From Burkholderia pyrrocinia (GTDB lineage Bacteria; Pseudomonadota; Gammaproteobacteria; Burkholderiales; Burkholderiaceae): a stretch of DNA of 64,000 bases. Below the pieces are notes generated by a model. That model was not told the origin of the DNA. It saw only the letters and a program-made list of their open reading frames with translations, and made no database searches. The DNA is taken from the NCBI RefSeq assembly GCF_022809715.1, contig NZ_CP094459.1:186001-250000 (forward strand), given 5' to 3'. A program made the position numbers and the translations under genes. Below are positions 42,072 to 50,633 of the stretch, piece after piece (the first letter of the stretch is position 1; each line of letters starts with the position of its first letter).

Positions 42072-43328
42072 TTGAGAATTCCTCGTACATTCAAGCGCTG
42101 GCTCGGCGTGCTGGGCCTCGCGGCCGCGACCGCCGTGCTCGTGACGGCATGCGGCGGCGGCGACGACGGCGGCAGCTCCGGCAACAACGGCGGCAGTAAC
42201 GGTAACGGCAACGGCTCGAGCGTGTCGGACGGCAATACCGCGAATACGGCCGTCATCACCGTCGGCACCGGCGTCGCGAACGTGATCAACATCCCGACCG
42301 TCAACGTGAAGGTCTGCGTGCCGGGCACGTCGAACTGCCAGGTGGTCAAGAACGTGCTCGTCGATACCGCATCCTACGGGCTGCGGCTCGTCGGCAGCGC
42401 GGTGTCGGGCGTGCTCGGCAACCTGCCGCAGGTGACGAGCGGCGGCGCGCCGGTCGCCGAGTGCGGCAAGTTCGTGTCGAGCTACACGTGGGGCTCGGTG
42501 CGCACGGTCGACCTGTCGATCGGCACCGAACAGGCGAACTCGCTGCCCGTGCAGATCATCGGCGACCTCGGCACGACGAGCGTGCCGACCTCGTGCACGA
42601 ACGGCGGCGCGTCGGCCAACTCGGCGAGCGCGCTCGGCGCGAACGGGATCCTCGGCATCGGGCCGGCGCCGGTCGACTGCGGCACGACCTGCGCGACGTC
42701 GACGTCGTCGAGCAACAACTACTACGCGTGCCCGAACGGCAATGCGAGCTGTGCGGTCGCGCTCGTGCCGGTCGCGCAGCAGGTGGCCAACCCGGTTCAT
42801 CATTTCGCGAACGACAACAACGGCGTGATCGTGCAGATGCCGAACGTCTCGAGCAGCGGGCAGGCCAGCGCGACGGGCCTGCTGATCTTCGGGATCGGCA
42901 CGCAGGGCAACAACGGGCTCGGCGCGTCGACCGTCATGACGTCGACCACGACGGGCGACGTCAGCGCGTCGTTCCTCGGCAGCACGGTGACGGCTTTCTT
43001 CGATACCGGTTCGAACGCGTATTTCTTCAACGATTCGGCGCAGACGGTCTGTTCGAGGAACTCGCAGTTCTACTGCCCGTCCTCGACGACCACCTATACG
43101 GCGACGCTGACCGGCCAGAACAGCGCGAGCGGCACCGTGTCGATGCCCGTCGCGAACGCGGATACGCTGTTCTCGAACGCGTCGACGTTCGCGTTCAACG
43201 ACATCGCGGGCCCGTTCGGTTCGTCCGGATGGCTCGACATCGGCATGCCGCACTTCTACGGCAAGACGATCTACTTCGGGATGGACAAGCGCTCGAGCGG
43301 CGGCGCGGCGCCTTTCGTCGCGTTCTGA
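42072..43328 (+). CDS. DUF3443-family lipoprotein, pepsin-like features
   Basis: A 418-residue lipoprotein read from a TTG with GGGAGAG upstream. The lipobox is LVTAC (Cys27), followed by a Gly/Asn/Ser spacer. The body has two Asp-Thr-x-Ser motifs: VLVDTASYGLRLV (Asp98) and AFFDTGSNAYFF (Asp311), about 210 residues apart. NGILGIGPAP lies between. This spacing and the ILGIG motif resemble the two lobes of pepsin-type aspartic proteases (inference). Several Cys pairs, such as DCGTTC, suggest disulfides. It follows the DUF2844 gene and ends at an intrinsic terminator. No function is established for the family. Confidence 0.75.
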   Translation: MRIPRTFKRWLGVLGLAAATAVLVTACGGGDDGGSSGNNGGSNGNGNGSSVSDGNTANTAVITVGTGVANVINIPTVNVKVCVPGTSNCQVVKNVLVDTASYGLRLVGSAVSGVLGNLPQVTSGGAPVAECGKFVSSYTWGSVRTVDLSIGTEQANSLPVQIIGDLGTTSVPTSCTNGGASANSASALGANGILGIGPAPVDCGTTCATSTSSSNNYYACPNGNASCAVALVPVAQQVANPVHHFANDNNGVIVQMPNVSSSGQASATGLLIFGIGTQGNNGLGASTVMTSTTTGDVSASFLGSTVTAFFDTGSNAYFFNDSAQTVCSRNSQFYCPSSTTTYTATLTGQNSASGTVSMPVANADTLFSNASTFAFNDIAGPFGSSGWLDIGMPHFYGKTIYFGMDKRSSGGAAPFVAF

Positions 43329-43353
43329 CGCGGCACGGCCGCAGGCAGCAAAG

Positions 43354-43380
43354 AGGGGGCGAGCGATCGCCCCCTTTTTT
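43354..43380 (+). terminator. intrinsic terminator after DUF3443 gene
   Basis: The stem AGGGGGCGA/TCGCCCCCT (43354-43362 with 43367-43375) is followed by a T run. Confidence 0.9.
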
Positions 43381-43489
43381 ATCCGGAGGTTGCGCGCGCA
43401 CTACGGATCGGATCGCCGCCGTGTGTGCGCGCAGCGCCTACGATGTAAGACCGGCACCGGTGCCGGCACGACATCGAGGAGGCAGCGTC

Positions 43490-43987
43490 ATGAGCCCGCG
43501 CATACAACGCATCACGCCGTTCCTGTGGTTCGACCGCGACGCCGAGGCGGCCGCCGGTTTCTACGTGTCGGTGTTCGACAACGCGCGCATCGTGCACGTC
43601 GCGCGCTACGGCAAGGCCGGCGCGCACGCGTCCGGACAGGCCGAGGGCACGGTGATGACGGTCGCGTTCGAGCTCGACGGGCAGGCGTTCGTCGCGCTGA
43701 ACGGCGGCCCCGTGTTCCAGATCACGCCGGCCGTATCGTTCGTCGTCAACTGCCGCGACCAGGACGAGATCGACCGCTACTGGGCGCGGCTGTCCGAAGG
43801 CGGCGACGAGCGTGCGCAGCAGTGCGGCTGGTTGCGCGACCGCTTCGGCGTGTCGTGGCAGGTCGTGCCCGCGCAGATGTCCGAACTGATGACGGGCGAT
43901 CCGGCGCGCGCCGAGCGTGTGATGGCGCAGGTGATGACGATGAAGAAGCTCGATCTCGGCGCGCTGCAGCGGGCGGCGGCCGGTTAG
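43490..43987 (+). CDS. VOC-family (PhnB-like) protein
   Basis: A 165-residue protein of the vicinal-oxygen-chelate fold, subtype PhnB/3-demethylubiquinone methyltransferase-like. The blocks are ITPFLWFDRDAEAAAGFYVSVFDN, TVAFELDGQAFVALNGGP and GGDERAQQCGWLRDRFGVSWQVVP. Despite the old name, such proteins are not shown to be methyltransferases. No metal-ligand set can be assigned with certainty. A GAGGAGG sits 10 nt before the ATG. The 3' end overlaps the convergent lipoprotein gene by 4 bp. Confidence 0.88.
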   Translation: MSPRIQRITPFLWFDRDAEAAAGFYVSVFDNARIVHVARYGKAGAHASGQAEGTVMTVAFELDGQAFVALNGGPVFQITPAVSFVVNCRDQDEIDRYWARLSEGGDERAQQCGWLRDRFGVSWQVVPAQMSELMTGDPARAERVMAQVMTMKKLDLGALQRAAAG

Positions 43988-44400
43988 GGCCCAGGCCGGA
44001 GGCCGGCGCTTACCGCCGTCGTATGGTCGAGAAAGTGGCGGCCGGGCCCGTACGCGGTGCTTTCGATGCGCGCGGCGGCGGCCGGCGCGACGGCGCGCCC
44101 GCCCGCATCGACCGACACCGATTCGATCTCGACGACCGGCACGCACCAGGCCGCGCGAGCGCGTTCCGCCGGTTGGCCATGCGCGTCGAAACAGCGGAAC
44201 GCGAAGCTCGCGGCGACATCCGGTGCGCGCCAGGTTTGCGTCGACCCGTTCCACGCATAGCGCACGACGATCGTGCCGGGATGCGGCGCGCCCGGCGCCT
44301 GCGCACCGGGCGGCAGGTCGGGCGTACCGGGCGTGCCCGCGCAGCCGGCGGCGAGCGCGCAGGCGAGCGACAGCAGCGGAGCGAGCGGATGACGGAACAC
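43984..44400 (-). CDS. small lipoprotein of unknown function
   Basis: A 138-residue product read from a GTG at 44400. The N-terminus FRHPLAPLLSLACALAAGC is a lipoprotein signal with lipobox LAAGC. The mature part includes GTIVVRYAWNGSTQTWRAPDVAASF and two Cys (RCF, WCV). I do not recognise a family. No clear ribosome-binding site is seen, so start and existence are less sure than for neighbours. It converges on the VOC gene. Confidence 0.6.
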   Translation of the reverse strand: MFRHPLAPLLSLACALAAGCAGTPGTPDLPPGAQAPGAPHPGTIVVRYAWNGSTQTWRAPDVAASFAFRCFDAHGQPAERARAAWCVPVVEIESVSVDAGGRAVAPAAAARIESTAYGPGRHFLDHTTAVSAGLRPGP

Positions 44401-44766
44401 GATGCGATGCGAGCGGGATCGGGAATGGCGAAGGGTGGCGCGACCGGCGCGCTCGCGTCATGCCGATCGGCCGGTAAATCGAATGCCGCACGCCTGGATC
44501 GATTATCGATCGCGTCGGGATTCATTCGGTTGTAATCAAACGCCGGATTATCCGAGGGTATGGTTTCTGTCAGGTCTTCAAGATTATTAAAATGACGCGG
44601 CATGCAAGCCGGCGGAGCCGCATTACGCTATGACAGCCGTTCCAGAGCCGGTGCGACGGGGTTTCGCCTGGCCGGCATGCGAAAAGAGATGGAGCCTGTC
44701 GAAATTCGAACATATAATTCCCGCGTTGTTTCCGGGGTCGTAAATATAAAACAGGAGGGTAATAAA
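44401..44766 (+). other. intergenic region before DUF805 gene
   Basis: No gene is supported. TATAAT at 44713-44718 is a good -10 about 50 nt before the DUF805 ATG, but no matching -35 is obvious. The DNA here is less GC-rich than the coding regions. Confidence 0.4.
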
Positions 44767-45147
44767 ATGAATTTTTCCGAGGCTGTTCGTTCCGTACTCA
44801 ATCAATACGCGAAATTCGAAGGCCGTGCGCGTCGTGCCGAATACTGGTATTTCGCGCTGCTGAGCTGCATTCTTTCGATCGCCGCGCAGGTGATCGGCGC
44901 GATCGGCCGCGACGCGGGCCTGATCGCGCTGCTGCTGCTGGGCGCGATCTTCCTGATTTCGCTGGCGCTGATCATTCCGGGCATCGCGGTCAGCGTGCGC
45001 CGCCTGCACGATACGGGCCGCTCGGGCTGGTTCCTGCTGCTCGGGCTCATTCCGGTCGTCGGCCCCATTCTGCTGCTCGTGTGGATGTGCTCGCGCGGCA
45101 CCGCAGGCCCGAACCGCTTCGGCTCGGATCCGATCCCGGCGGTCTGA
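44767..45147 (+). CDS. DUF805-family small membrane protein
   Basis: A 126-residue protein. The start has the DUF805 signature: MNFSEAVRSVLNQYAKFEGRARRAEYWYFALL. About three to four transmembrane helices follow, and ISVRRLHDTGRSGWFLLLGLIPVVG-like sequence is present as VSVRRLHDTGRSGWFLLLG. The end, AGPNRFGSDP, is also typical. It lies in the inner membrane; function is unknown. AGGAGG is 7 nt before the ATG. A 13-bp perfect hairpin follows the gene. Confidence 0.88.
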   Translation: MNFSEAVRSVLNQYAKFEGRARRAEYWYFALLSCILSIAAQVIGAIGRDAGLIALLLLGAIFLISLALIIPGIAVSVRRLHDTGRSGWFLLLGLIPVVGPILLLVWMCSRGTAGPNRFGSDPIPAV

Positions 45148-45156
45148 GCGCCGCCT

Positions 45157-45185
45157 GCCCCGACGCGACGCCGTCGCGTCGGGGC
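45157..45185. terminator. perfect 13-bp hairpin after DUF805 gene
   Basis: GCCCCGACGCGAC (45157-45169) pairs with GTCGCGTCGGGGC (45173-45185) around a 3-nt loop. It starts 9 nt after the stop. No T run follows directly, so termination is likely but not certain. Confidence 0.6.
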
Positions 45186-45479
45186 CTGACTTCCCCGTTT
45201 TCTCCGCTTCACCGTTCCCCGTTTCACTCCGCCACCGTCCCGTCCGGGAACCTTGCCGGAAACCTCGCTCCACCGTTGCGCCGATCGCCGCGTTTTTCCG
45301 CCGCATCGCACCCCGTCGCGCGCCGCTCCGTCCCCATCCAGCCTCGTTCGCACCGGCTCGCCCGATTCCCCGAAATACCCCCCTTTCCCGGCTTTGCTCG
45401 ACCGATCGGCGTTTGACGCCTCCATGAATAATCGGTGTCACTGGAAAGCGGCATTCCGCCGTACCCGACTGGAGGCCCC
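45186..45479. other. leader region of the flhB-fliA operon
   Basis: No gene. I see neither a convincing sigma-28 nor sigma-54 site; a class II (FlhDC/sigma-70) promoter is expected somewhere here. Confidence 0.3.
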
Positions 45480-46676
45480 GTGGCAGACGAGAGCGATCTC
45501 GACAAGACCGAAGCCGCCACTCCCAGGCGCCGCGAGAAGGCGCGCGAGGAGGGGCAGGTCGCGCGTTCGCGCGAACTGGCTTCGTTCGCGCTGCTCGCGG
45601 CCGGGTTCTACGGTGCATGGCTGCTCGCGGGCCCGTCGGGTGCGCATCTGCAGGCGATGCTGCGCGGCGCGTTCACGTTCGACCGCGCGACCGCGTTCGA
45701 CACGAACCGGATGCTGTCGGCGGCCGGCAGCGCGAGCCTCGAAGGCTTCGCCGCGCTGCTGCCGATCCTCGTGCTCACCGGCGTCGCGGCGCTGCTCGCG
45801 CCGATGGCGCTCGGCGGCTGGCTGATCTCGCAGAAAACCTTCGAACTGAAGTTCGACCGCCTGAACCCGATCTCGGGCCTCGGCCGGATCTTCTCGATCC
45901 AGGGGCCGATCCAGCTCGGCATGTCGCTCGCGAAGACGCTCGTCGTCGGCGGGATCGGCGGCATCGCGATCTGGCGCAGCAAGGACGAGCTGCTCGGCCT
46001 CGCGACGCAGCCGCTCGGCGCGGCGCTGCCCGACGCGCTGCATCTCGTCGCCGTGTGCTGCGGCACGACGGTCGCCGGGATGCTGGTGGTCGCCGCGCTC
46101 GATGTGCCTTACCAAATCTGGCAGTACAACAAGAAGTTGCGCATGACGAAGGAAGAAGTGAAGCGCGAGCATCGCGAGAACGAAGGCGATCCGCACGTGA
46201 AGGGACGGATCCGCCAGCAGCAGCGCGCGATCGCGCGCCGCCGGATGATGGCGGCCGTGCCGAAGGCCGACGTGGTCGTCACGAACCCGACGCACTTCGC
46301 CGTCGCGCTGCAATACACGGACGGCGAGATGCGCGCACCGAAGGTCGTCGCGAAGGGCGTGAACCTCGTCGCCGCGCGCATCCGCGAACTCGCGGCCGAG
46401 CACAACGTGCCGCTGCTCGAGGCGCCGCCGCTCGCGCGTGCGCTGTATCACAACGTCGAAATCGAACGCGAGATTCCCGGCTCGCTGTACTCGGCCGTCG
46501 CCGAAGTGCTCGCGTGGGTCTACCAGCTCAAGCGCTTCCGTTCGGAAGGCGGCGCGTTCCCCGCGGTGCCGGTCGATCTCGACGTGCCGGCCGAACTCGA
46601 CAAGGGCACGTCGGTGCCCGCCGACGATGAACGCGAGGAAGCCGAAGACACGCTCGGCACGCAAGGAGCCACGTGA
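45480..46676 (+). CDS. flhB: flagellar type III export switch protein FlhB
   Basis: A 398-residue protein read from a GTG with GGAGG 5 bases upstream. The N-terminal ADESDLDKTEAATPRRREKAREEGQVARS is the FlhB start. Four transmembrane helices follow. The autocleavage site is Asn269-Pro270-Thr271-His272 in VVVTNPTHFAVALQY. Cleavage after Asn switches export from hook to filament substrates (known of the family). The C-terminal tail is acidic. It is the first gene of flhB-flhA-flhF-flhG-fliA. Confidence 0.97.
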   Translation: MADESDLDKTEAATPRRREKAREEGQVARSRELASFALLAAGFYGAWLLAGPSGAHLQAMLRGAFTFDRATAFDTNRMLSAAGSASLEGFAALLPILVLTGVAALLAPMALGGWLISQKTFELKFDRLNPISGLGRIFSIQGPIQLGMSLAKTLVVGGIGGIAIWRSKDELLGLATQPLGAALPDALHLVAVCCGTTVAGMLVVAALDVPYQIWQYNKKLRMTKEEVKREHRENEGDPHVKGRIRQQQRAIARRRMMAAVPKADVVVTNPTHFAVALQYTDGEMRAPKVVAKGVNLVAARIRELAAEHNVPLLEAPPLARALYHNVEIEREIPGSLYSAVAEVLAWVYQLKRFRSEGGAFPAVPVDLDVPAELDKGTSVPADDEREEAEDTLGTQGAT

Positions 46677-46682
46677 TGATTA

Positions 46683-46757
46683 GCCCCCACGCTCACATTC
46701 GTTCGCTGCCCCCCGAGGGGGCGGCTGCCTCCCTTGGGGCGGCCCGGCGGGAGGCAG
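46683..46757. repeat. Burkholderiales palindromic intergenic repeat between flhB and flhA
   Basis: A short GC-rich element with two hairpins. GCCCCC-CGA-GGGGGC lies at 46708-46722. The second pairs CTGCCTCCC (46725-46733) with GGGAGGCAG (46749-46757). I recognise the pattern with CTGCCCCCCGAGGGGGC and CTTGGGGCGGCCCGGCGG as a dispersed repeat of Burkholderia and relatives. The second stem covers the flhA ribosome-binding site. Confidence 0.75.
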
Positions 46758-46758
46758 C

Positions 46759-48858
46759 ATGAGCACCCCGACCGGCCTGTTCGCGAAGCGCACGAACCCG
46801 TTCGCGGGCACCAACCTGCGCGCGCTCGCGGGCCCCGTCCTCATCTGCATGATCCTGGGGATGATGATCCTGCCGCTGCCGCCGATGCTGCTGGATCTGC
46901 TGTTCACGTTCAACATCGCGCTGTCGGTGATGGTGCTGCTCGTCAGCATGTACACGATGAAGCCGCTCGACTTCGCGGCGTTCCCGAGCGTGCTGCTGTT
47001 CTCGACGCTGTTGCGCCTGTCGCTGAACGTGGCGTCGACGCGCGTCGTGCTGCTCGAGGGCCACACGGGCCCCGACGCGGCCGGCCAGGTGATCGAGGCG
47101 TTCGGCCACTTCCTCGTCGGCGGCAACTTCGCGGTCGGCATCGTCGTGTTCGTGATCCTGATGATCATCAACTTCATGGTGATCACGAAGGGCGCGGGGC
47201 GGATCGCCGAAGTGTCCGCGCGCTTCACGCTCGACGCGATGCCCGGCAAGCAGATGGCGATCGACGCCGACCTGAACGCGGGCCTCATCAACGAGGAACA
47301 GGCGCGCAAGCGCCGCCTGGCCGTGTCGCAGGAAGCCGAGTTCTACGGGTCGATGGACGGCGCGTCGAAGTTCGTGCGCGGCGACGCGATCGCGGGCCTG
47401 ATCATCATGGCGATCAACGTGATCGGCGGGCTGATCGTCGGGATGGTCCAGCACGACATGAGCTTCGCGGCGGCCGGCACCAACTACACGCTGCTGACGA
47501 TCGGCGACGGCCTCGTCGCGCAGATCCCGTCGCTCGTGATCTCGACTGCGGCCGGCGTGATCGTGTCGCGCGTCGCGACCGACGAGGACATCGGCACGCA
47601 GATCACCGGGCAGCTGTTCACCAACCCGCGCGTGCTGACGATCACCGGCGTGATCATCGTGATCATGGGGCTGATCCCGGGGATGCCGCACTTCGCGTTC
47701 CTCGCGCTCGGCGGCGGCGCGATCTGGCTGGCCCGCACGCAGACGAAGCGCGCGGCGGCCCGCAAGGCGGCCGGCGACGTGACCGACATCGCGCCGCCCG
47801 CCGTGCTGCCGTCCGATAGCCACGAGGCGACCTGGGACGACGTGCAGCTGATCGACCCGCTCGGCCTCGAAGTCGGCTACCGGCTGATCCCGCTGGTCGA
47901 CAAGAACAGCGACGGCGAGCTGCTCAAGCGCATCAAGAGCATCCGCAAGAAATTCGCGCAGGAAATCGGCTTCCTGCCGCCGGTGATCCATATCCGCGAC
48001 AACCTCGAACTGCGGCCGAACGCATACCGGATCGCGCTGAAGGGCGTCGAGATCGGCATCGGCGAAGTGTTCCCGGGCCAGTGGCTCGCGATCAACCCCG
48101 GCCAGGTGACGGCCGCGCTGCCGGGCGCCCTGACGCAGGATCCCGCGTTCGGGCTGCCGGCCGTGTGGATCGACGTCGCGCTGCGCGAACAGGCGCAGGT
48201 GTACGGCTACACGGTGGTCGACGCGAGCACGGTCGTCGCGACGCACCTGAACCATCTCGTCGTCCAGCACGCTGCCGAGCTGCTCGGCCGCCAGGAAGTG
48301 CAGGCGCTCGTCGAGCGCACCGGCAAGGACGCGCCGTCGCTCGTCGAGGACCTCGTGCCGAAGACGATCTCGCTGACGACGCTGCAGAAGGTGCTGCAGA
48401 ACCTGCTCGAGGAAGGCGTGCCGATCCGCGACATGCGCACGATCCTCGAGGCCGTGTCCGAACATGCGGGCCGCGGCGACGCGTTCGAGATCACCGCCGC
48501 GGTGCGGCTCTCGCTCGGCCGCGCGATCACGCAGCAGTGGTATCCGGGCGCGGGCGAGATGCAGGTGATGGGCCTCGACTCGAATCTGGAGCGCGTGCTG
48601 TCGCAGGCGCTCGCCACCGGCGCGAATCCGGGCCTCGAACCCGGCCTCGCGCACAACCTTCTGACCGGCACGCAGCAAGCGATGCTGCGTCAACAGAATC
48701 TCGGGCTGCCGCCGGTGCTGCTGGTGCAGCACGCGCTGCGCGCGATGCTCGCGCGTTTCCTGCGCCGCAGCCTGCCGCAATTGAAAGTGCTGTCGTATGC
48801 CGAAGTGCCGGACACACGCACGATCAAAGTCGTTAACGTCATCGGGGGTTCCGCTTGA
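46759..48858 (+). CDS. flhA: flagellar type III export gate protein FlhA
   Basis: A 699-residue protein. The N-terminal half has about eight transmembrane helices: VLICMILGMMILPLPPMLLDLLFTFNIALS and so on. The cytoplasmic FHIPEP-type loop holds FPSVLLFSTLLRLSLNVASTR, and GRIAEVSARFTLDAMPGKQMAIDADLNAG is the highly conserved segment. The C-terminal cytoplasmic domain (about 350-699) docks chaperone-substrate complexes such as FliT-FliD. The ATG follows GGGAGG within a repeat hairpin. Its stop overlaps the flhF TTG by 4 nt. Confidence 0.98.
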   Translation: MSTPTGLFAKRTNPFAGTNLRALAGPVLICMILGMMILPLPPMLLDLLFTFNIALSVMVLLVSMYTMKPLDFAAFPSVLLFSTLLRLSLNVASTRVVLLEGHTGPDAAGQVIEAFGHFLVGGNFAVGIVVFVILMIINFMVITKGAGRIAEVSARFTLDAMPGKQMAIDADLNAGLINEEQARKRRLAVSQEAEFYGSMDGASKFVRGDAIAGLIIMAINVIGGLIVGMVQHDMSFAAAGTNYTLLTIGDGLVAQIPSLVISTAAGVIVSRVATDEDIGTQITGQLFTNPRVLTITGVIIVIMGLIPGMPHFAFLALGGGAIWLARTQTKRAAARKAAGDVTDIAPPAVLPSDSHEATWDDVQLIDPLGLEVGYRLIPLVDKNSDGELLKRIKSIRKKFAQEIGFLPPVIHIRDNLELRPNAYRIALKGVEIGIGEVFPGQWLAINPGQVTAALPGALTQDPAFGLPAVWIDVALREQAQVYGYTVVDASTVVATHLNHLVVQHAAELLGRQEVQALVERTGKDAPSLVEDLVPKTISLTTLQKVLQNLLEEGVPIRDMRTILEAVSEHAGRGDAFEITAAVRLSLGRAITQQWYPGAGEMQVMGLDSNLERVLSQALATGANPGLEPGLAHNLLTGTQQAMLRQQNLGLPPVLLVQHALRAMLARFLRRSLPQLKVLSYAEVPDTRTIKVVNVIGGSA

Positions 48859-50633
48859 ACATTCGCAAATTCACCGGCGCAACGAGCCGCGACGCGCTTC
48901 GTCTCGTGCGCGAGGCGCTCGGCGCCGACGCGGTCGTGCTGTCGAACCGCACGCTCGATGACGGCAGCGTCGAAATCGTCGCATTGGCCGATTCGGACCT
49001 GGCCGCGGTGACGCCGCCGGCCGCCGCACGGCCGCGCATCGCGGCGCCGCGCGTGCCGGATTCCGTGCCGGCCGCCGCGGTGCCGGGCATCGTGTCGCGC
49101 CCGGGCGCCGCGTTCGCGCGCCCGAGCGTCAATCCGTATGCGGCGGGCGATGGCGGGCTGCCGGACGTGTTCTCGTCGGTGTTCGGCGCAAGTGCCGAAG
49201 CGAACGAAACGGACGACGCGGACGACGCGGACGAGACGGCGGCGCAACCTTCGACGATCGATGCGGACGCAGCGGCAACGCCGTCGACCGCCGCACCGGC
49301 CGCCGGATGGCCGGCCCCCGCTTCCGAACCCGCGCCGTGGCTCGTCGAGCACGCGAAGCGCCTGACGCAGCAGCGCGATGCGCTGATCGCGCGCACGCAG
49401 GCGACGCCTGCTGCGCCGCAAGCGAGCGCACCCGCGCCGCAGGGCGCCGCGAGCGCATCGTCGCCCGACTGGGCACGCGACATCGTGCGCGATGCCGAAC
49501 GCCGGATGCCGGCCGCCGCCCCGCGCAAGCCCGACACGAACGCCGCGAACGCCGCGAACGCCGCGAAAGCGGCCGAGCGCACGCGCCTGTCCGCCGACAC
49601 CGCCGCCGCGGTGGCCGATGCGGTGAAATCGCGCGTCGAGCGAATCGTCAACGACACGGTGATGCACGAGCTCGGCGAACTGCGCGGGATGATGGAAGAG
49701 CAGTTCGACAGCCTGATGTGGCACGACCGCCAGCGTCGCAGCGCCGTGCACGGCGCGCTGACGAAGCACCTGTTCGCGGCCGGCCTGTCCGCGCAGCTCG
49801 TGCGGATGCTCGTCGACAATCTGCCGTCCGGCGACGACGCGCAGACCTTCGAACAGGCCGCCGAATGGGCGCAGTCGGTGCTCGCGGCGAACCTGCCGGT
49901 GCTCGACAGCGAGGACGCGCTGATGGAGCGCGGCGGCGTGTTCGCGCTGATGGGGCCGACGGGCGTCGGCAAGACCACCACCACCGCGAAGCTGGCCGCG
50001 CGCTGCGTGATGCGCTTCGGCGCGAGCAAGGTCGCGCTGCTGACCACCGACAGCTACCGGATCGGCGGCCACGAGCAACTGCGCATCTTCGGCAAGATCC
50101 TCGGCGTGCCGGTGCACGCGGTGAAGGATGCGGGCGATCTCGCGCTCGCGCTGTCCGAACTGCGCAACAAGCACATCGTGCTGATCGACACGATCGGCAT
50201 GAGCCAGCGCGACCGCGCGGTGTCCGACCAGATCGCGATGCTGCACGGCGCGAACGCACCGGTGCAGCGCCTGCTGCTGCTCAACGCGACGAGCCACGGC
50301 GACACGCTCAACGAAGTCGTGCAGGCGTACCGCAGCGCGGGCGAGCATCCGGATCTCGCCGGCTGCATCCTCACGAAGCTCGACGAGGCGACCCACCTCG
50401 GCGGCGTGCTCGACACGGTGATCCGCTACAAGCTGCCGGTTCACTACGTGTCGACCGGCCAGAAGGTGCCGGAGAACCTGTATGTCGCATCGACCAAGTT
50501 CCTGCTGAAGAGCGCGTTCTGTGTGCCGCGCGACGGCTCGCCCTTCGTGCCGCAAGACGAAGACATGCCGACGCTGCTCTCCGCACTGACCGCACGTTCC
50601 ACCGCCGAGCTGCACGAGGTGCGATTTGGATAA
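48855..50633 (+). CDS. flhF: flagellar-placement GTPase FlhF
   Basis: A 592-residue SRP-type GTPase. It begins with TTG: MNIRKFTGATSRDALRLVREALGADAVVLSN, the FlhF N-terminal B domain. A long, Ala/Pro-rich and variable segment follows (about 60-260). Then comes the NG domain with GPTGVGKTTTTAKLAARC (G1, about 366-375), TTDSYRIGGHEQLRIFGKILG, VLIDTIGMSQRD (G3) and ILTKLDEATHLGG (G4). It sets the site of flagellar assembly together with FlhG. It is longer than most FlhFs because of the variable part. Overlaps: 4 nt with flhA and 8 nt with flhG. Confidence 0.96.
   Translation: MNIRKFTGATSRDALRLVREALGADAVVLSNRTLDDGSVEIVALADSDLAAVTPPAAARPRIAAPRVPDSVPAAAVPGIVSRPGAAFARPSVNPYAAGDGGLPDVFSSVFGASAEANETDDADDADETAAQPSTIDADAAATPSTAAPAAGWPAPASEPAPWLVEHAKRLTQQRDALIARTQATPAAPQASAPAPQGAASASSPDWARDIVRDAERRMPAAAPRKPDTNAANAANAAKAAERTRLSADTAAAVADAVKSRVERIVNDTVMHELGELRGMMEEQFDSLMWHDRQRRSAVHGALTKHLFAAGLSAQLVRMLVDNLPSGDDAQTFEQAAEWAQSVLAANLPVLDSEDALMERGGVFALMGPTGVGKTTTTAKLAARCVMRFGASKVALLTTDSYRIGGHEQLRIFGKILGVPVHAVKDAGDLALALSELRNKHIVLIDTIGMSQRDRAVSDQIAMLHGANAPVQRLLLLNATSHGDTLNEVVQAYRSAGEHPDLAGCILTKLDEATHLGGVLDTVIRYKLPVHYVSTGQKVPENLYVASTKFLLKSAFCVPRDGSPFVPQDEDMPTLLSALTARSTAELHEVRFG

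Noticed and set aside
43490..43987. 3-demethylubiquinone methyltransferase
   Set aside because: The protein has the PhnB-like VOC fold and no SAM-binding motif; the enzyme name is a legacy domain label.
45186..45479. sigma-54 promoter before flhB
   Set aside because: No GG-N10-GC pattern with the usual flanks was found; flagellar control here is by FlhDC and FliA.
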